A stretch of 64,000 nt of DNA from Ailanthus altissimus (taxonomy: Eukaryota; Streptophyta; Magnoliopsida; Sapindales; Simaroubaceae), in NCBI GenBank assembly GCA_946807835.1, contig OX327686.1:14570001-14634000 (forward strand). Direction: 5' to 3'. Position numbers and translations under genes: made by a program. Every line of letters starts with the position of its first letter. Positions within the stretch are counted from its first letter, which is position 1. Under the pieces are notes generated by a model. The model made no database searches. It was not told where the DNA came from and worked only from the letters and a program-made list of their open reading frames with translations. Shown piece by piece: positions 60,072-64,000 of this stretch.

Positions 60072-63000
60072 ACTCCTACTTGCTCTAGTGTCATTCACGA
60101 TAAAATCTAATACCTATTGCCTCCATGTGTTTCTCAAACACATTTAGGAGTTAAGGCTTTAGTGGGTCTATTACATTATTCATGAAATATATCCAAGATG
60201 CTATTTCATCTCTAATAGACAAGAACTTTCCAATTATGTTGTATTCAGAGTCCACATGATCAGAATTCTAATGCACTTTATGGATTCTTGGCTTAAGTAA
60301 TTAGCCTGTTATTGTTGCATTTAGTGGGGTAGATCCCCTGAGCTTGAAACTATTCTAAGCTCTGGAAATGACTTATATATCCACAGAACGTCTTTTGCAG
60401 GCTTCTTAAGTTATAACATATTCTTCCTCTAAGGTAGAATCTTCTATGGATATCTAAATTACACCCTCAACTAGCTACGATACCGTTGAGAAGAAATACA
60501 AAATCAGATATAAACGTTCTATCATCTGGACTTAATTAGAAGTCCAAGTTTGTGTATCCTCTCATGTGTAAGTTACTTTCTCCATGATTCTAAAACTTAT
60601 CCTCCATAACTCTTAGGTATACTAGATATGTTTTATAGCTATTCAATAGTTATGACCTGAATTAGTTTGATACTGGTTCATAACACTTATAGCCATCTAG
60701 ATCTAGGTCTTGTACATAACATAGAGTACATTAATCTACGTCTAGCTTATGCACATGGTATGTCATCCACATAGAGAACTAAAAAGATAATTATGCTCCC
60801 ACTACCCTTTTTGAACATAGACGCTTTCTCTTTATTCTTGATAAAATTAGATCCTCTGATTACATCATCAAACAAAAAGATTGTAGCCTCAGAAAAGCTG
60901 TAAAAATTTGAATTGACTTTAGCATGGGTATTGGTGAAAAGGTTTCCTGATTAACCGATCCCAGATATTTTTGTATAACCTTTCTGACTTATAAAAAGAG
61001 TGGGTAAAGGTATTTCACTTAAATGACTTTCTTGCTCCATCATCAGTTTATAAACATCTTGATTGACTTCATCAAGTTTAATCTTTCTACAATCTCTACG
61101 ATTCATGAAAAACTCTTTTTATTGAAAGGCAGTGTAATGAGAAATGAACATATTTGGCTTCTCTAGATCATAGAACTAGTATCCCATAGATTGCTTGGGA
61201 TAATTAATGAACTAATACTTATACCTAATGGGTGTAAGTTTATCCTGTTGCGCAACTCTTATGTAAATAAGATAACTTTAAATCTTAACATACCTAAGAC
61301 TTGGTTTTCTTCCAACACATATCTTATACGGAACAGAAGGAACGACTTTTGATGAAATTTTATTCAATATATAAGTAGCAGCTTTCTAGAGTATATCCCA
61401 AAAAGATATTCTAGAAGATCGGTGAAGCTCAACATTAATCGAACCATATCTAAAAAAGTCCAATTCCGCCTCTCTAAAACACATTTATGTTAAGGAATAC
61501 CTAGAAGATTATATTGAGTGAGAAATACATTCTCCTTTAAATAATCTGTGAATTTATCGCTCATATATAAACCGTCTTGATCTGATCGAAAGTATTACAT
61601 AAGAGTTTGTTTCTCTACTTTTAGCAGAACTCTTTGAACACTTCAAAATTTCTAACTTGTGTTTCCCAAAGACATATTTGTATCGTGATGAATCACGATA
61701 AAGATAATGAAGTATCAAAATTCACCAAATAGTAGTATGATTAATTGGACCATATATATCACTATTTATTAGTTTTAATAAATCAGTGGGCCGGTATCTA
61801 ATACATACATAAGCATTTGGTCATTTTTCTTTGAATACAAGATTTATAAACTAGCTAAGATTCAATAGTTAAATCAAGTATTTGACAATCCTTAACTAGA
61901 CGGGATAGTCATCACACGCCTATATAATTTATTATTATTCAAAAAAATTAAACTACTAGTTATTCTATTCACCTAGACATTTATTGTTGTATTTAAGATA
62001 TAATTGTCATTTATTAACTGATATTTAGTTAGTAAAATATTATCTTTATCATATATACATGAGGAACAATTTTTGACATATCGATGATAACCATCTCTGT
62101 CTATTAAAAGAAGTGATATGATCTGCCTAATAGTGTTTGGCACAAAATATCAATTATACAATATAATGCTTCTGCTAGAATAAGAAGTGACTTAAAAGTC
62201 CTAATAGCTATCATGTTTAAGAAATCTCCATTTCCTACGGGAAACTATACTTCTCCTTTCATAGCTTCCTAGCATTCCTCAAATCATGTAACACTTTACA
62301 AATATCAGAAAGACAGATGATATCTCATACGCTTGCACTTTTTAGTATCATATGCTAATGAAATATCAATAATTGGTAAACATACATATATCTAAATGGT
62401 CTATCTTTTCTAAAGTAAGATATCTTGAACAATAACACTTACTATATCAAACTTCACCATAATAGAATCATCCATTATGACTATTCTCTATCTATAGTTT
62501 GAATATATCAAATAATTTTTTAGACGAAGCAACGTACCACTTACATATCTTATGTCCACATGCTCCAGCTAAAGTATGGGCCCTCATCCCTCTACTAGCA
62601 GGGTGGGGTCCACCCCTACTCGGTGGGCCCACTCAAAGGAATATCGGAGTCTCCCCTCATTTCTTTCGCCTTTCCGAGGCTCGAACCCAGGACCATATGG
62701 GGTTCTAAGACCATTGGGGAGCACCTCTGGTACCACTTGAGCTAGCTAGACATCGAGGCCAGGATATATAATTTGACTATCAAATCATTCTTAATCCATT
62801 TCTAATAAATTTCTACCTCTTCTAAAGAGATATTATCAAAAACACCTCTAATCATCCATTGATCATTAATATATCCAAGTTTTTCTGAATCTGGAAGTAT
62901 TCTTAGATTCATTATCAAGTTTAAATATTTTTCAGTACCCTATAGTAAAGGGTGTTTAGATCAACTATATTAATGGATTGCTCATATTAATCTTATCTCT

Positions 63001-63385
63001 ATAAGATTAAATAGGAGATGTATAACGGAATATTTGTAATTGTTAATTAATAATGCTTTAGATCATGGGTATAATTTTTATACATTTTTTAATCTAATGA
63101 CGCTCTTCCACTGCTTTACATAATCCTCTAAATCTCTCAAAGGAAAAAACGACAGTTTAAACTTTTTTAAACTATACAGCAGAAAGTGGACCCCATTGGT
63201 ATTTTACTCTAGCATCACGCTTTAGTAATATTGGCCTTAGTAAACTCTAAAGGTAGACAACGCTTGTCAATTACTTCTCATGCAACTCATACCACTAATC
63301 CTAAATACATCTTATCCTTACACTGTAGAAATATTGGGTAAGTGTATTCCAAATTAACTTGTCAATGATCAAATATATATGTTAA
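60072..63385 (-). pseudogene. Copia-2 internal region, degenerate pol in antisense
   Basis: On the minus strand, right to left, gag-like sequence precedes integrase. Integrase is at about 61,310-61,470 (SFWDIL, KAATYILNKISSKVVPSVPY, the pattern that ends Copia integrase). RT has an intact catalytic box LVLYVDDI at about 60,759-60,780. The RNase H end has FEKHMEAIGIRFY-like sequence at about 60,110-60,150, followed by the polypurine tract. Only 3.3 kb remains and frames are broken by many stops. The INT-RT order is Ty1/copia. A SINE sits inside it at about 62,575-62,755. Confidence 0.88.
62575..62755 (-). mobile_element. tRNA-derived SINE inside Copia-2
   Basis: On the minus strand a polymerase III box A (TAGCTCAAGTGGTACC, about 62,730-62,745) and box B (GGGTTCGAGCCTC, about 62,676-62,690) are spaced like a tRNA. 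They are followed by a non-tRNA tail with GATATTCCTTTGAGTGGGCC and a GATGAGGGCCCA end. The same tail is seen at 52,480-52,584. The frame at 62499-62708 is a shadow of it. Confidence 0.85.
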
Positions 63386-64000
63386 TGATAGCCTCCTTTC
63401 TTTGGCTAGAATTTTGATTGAAGCAACACTTGCTTCACGAATTATTACTCGGGCCTTTCTTTATATGTATTGCCATTCTTACTTCTTATGCTCACTTGTG
63501 TTTAACAAATGAATTGAGGCCTCTATATATATTCTTTGTTGTCTCAAGTTCAGCCAATTACAACAAAGAGAGTGGCCTTTAATTAACAAGCATGACAATG
63601 CATCAAATATGCCTTGTCATGCTTGTTTAAAATAAAAAATAGCAAGATGCTATATGTGGCGTAATGTAAAGGGAAATTAATGGCCTTTTTCAATTTAATA
63701 ATTTCTATAACAAAATAGCTCATGCTTGAAAAATAGATTAGTGTCTAAATGAATAAGTTGGCTAAATAAAAAAGAAATGAGTGGCCATCTATTGTTTAAT
63801 TCACGATAGCTCATGTTAAAAGCAGCATGACTAAGGATACAATTATGCCTAAATTGTTGCCAACATATGCATTATTCATTTTAGCCGAATTGTTCATTTT
63901 CATGCCACCTTTTATAATTTATTTCAATTGGTAAAATTATAAATTAACACATAATAAAATAATGGGCCAATTAAAACATGTGACGTCCATGTGTTCTAAG
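63386..64000 (-). repeat. Copia-2 5' LTR (partial, runs off right edge)
   Basis: Matches copy D from about 58,068 to 58,690, with blocks GCCTCC...GGCT, TTATTACTC(A/G)(T/G)GCCTTTCTTTAT and GGCCTTTAATTAACAAGCATG. The first ~177 bp of the LTR and the primer-binding site are missing, so the internal junction is deleted. The rest lies outside the window. Confidence 0.88.

Noticed and set aside
62499..62708. 69-codon frame
   Set aside because: It overlaps the tRNA-derived SINE and Copia-2 antisense sequence with no coding support.
1..64000. CRISPR arrays, bacterial operons, phage or a new defence system
   Set aside because: The window is plant nuclear DNA. Repeats are transposons, microsatellites or tandem units, and no spacer-repeat pattern or clustered novel genes were seen.

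Overview
The window is nuclear DNA of a flowering plant, most likely a eudicot. It is A+T rich and contains intron-bearing plant genes, plant-type LTR retrotransposons, a LINE, MITEs, a tRNA-derived SINE and a nuclear copy of chloroplast DNA. I cannot name the species from sequence alone. The only gene that looks intact is an NF-YA (HAP2) transcription factor on the minus strand.

Layout. (1) About 1-7,130: a decayed nuclear plastid insertion (NUPT). It carries the 5' part of ycf1, trnN-GUU, trnR-ACG, 5S, 4.5S and most of 23S rRNA in inverted-repeat order, then jumps to psbZ from the large single-copy region. (2) 8,471-about 15,650: the NF-YA gene, with five coding exons encoding 351 aa. It has a miR169-complementary site just after the stop codon, a long 5' intron, and a 1.4-kb Mutator-like non-autonomous element with a perfect 9-bp target duplication in coding intron 3. 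(3) 15,650-26,736: A+T-rich spacer with a probable foldback element, a LINE remnant split by a solo LTR, and a tandem duplication. (4) 26,737-46,959: a PDAT1-like (phospholipid:diacylglycerol acyltransferase) pseudogene on the minus strand, blown apart by nested transposons. A Copia element sits in an exon. That Copia was hit by a solo LTR (28,077-30,121) and by a Ty3/gypsy element (30,316-40,839), and the gypsy element was hit in its reverse transcriptase by another solo LTR (35,048-37,160). Each nested insertion has a readable 5-bp target duplication. (5) 46,960-64,000: spacer, a SINE palindrome, a gypsy LTR with primer-binding site and gag stub, and a Copia element in antisense that runs off the right edge.

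Biology. The NF-YA subunit would bind CCAAT boxes with NF-YB/NF-YC and is probably under miR169 control. PDAT makes triacylglycerol from phospholipid and diacylglycerol, but this copy is dead: it has premature stops, frameshifts, deletions and a lost splice donor. Most of the rest is a well-preserved record of transposition order.

Most unusual. The gypsy element ends on the right in an inverted copy of its own LTR start, so both termini are U3 ends, yet it has an intact 5-bp target duplication. This suggests integration of an already rearranged cDNA. A second fine-scale signal is a 33-bp templated duplication exactly at the Copia/PDAT deletion breakpoint. I found no new coding system.
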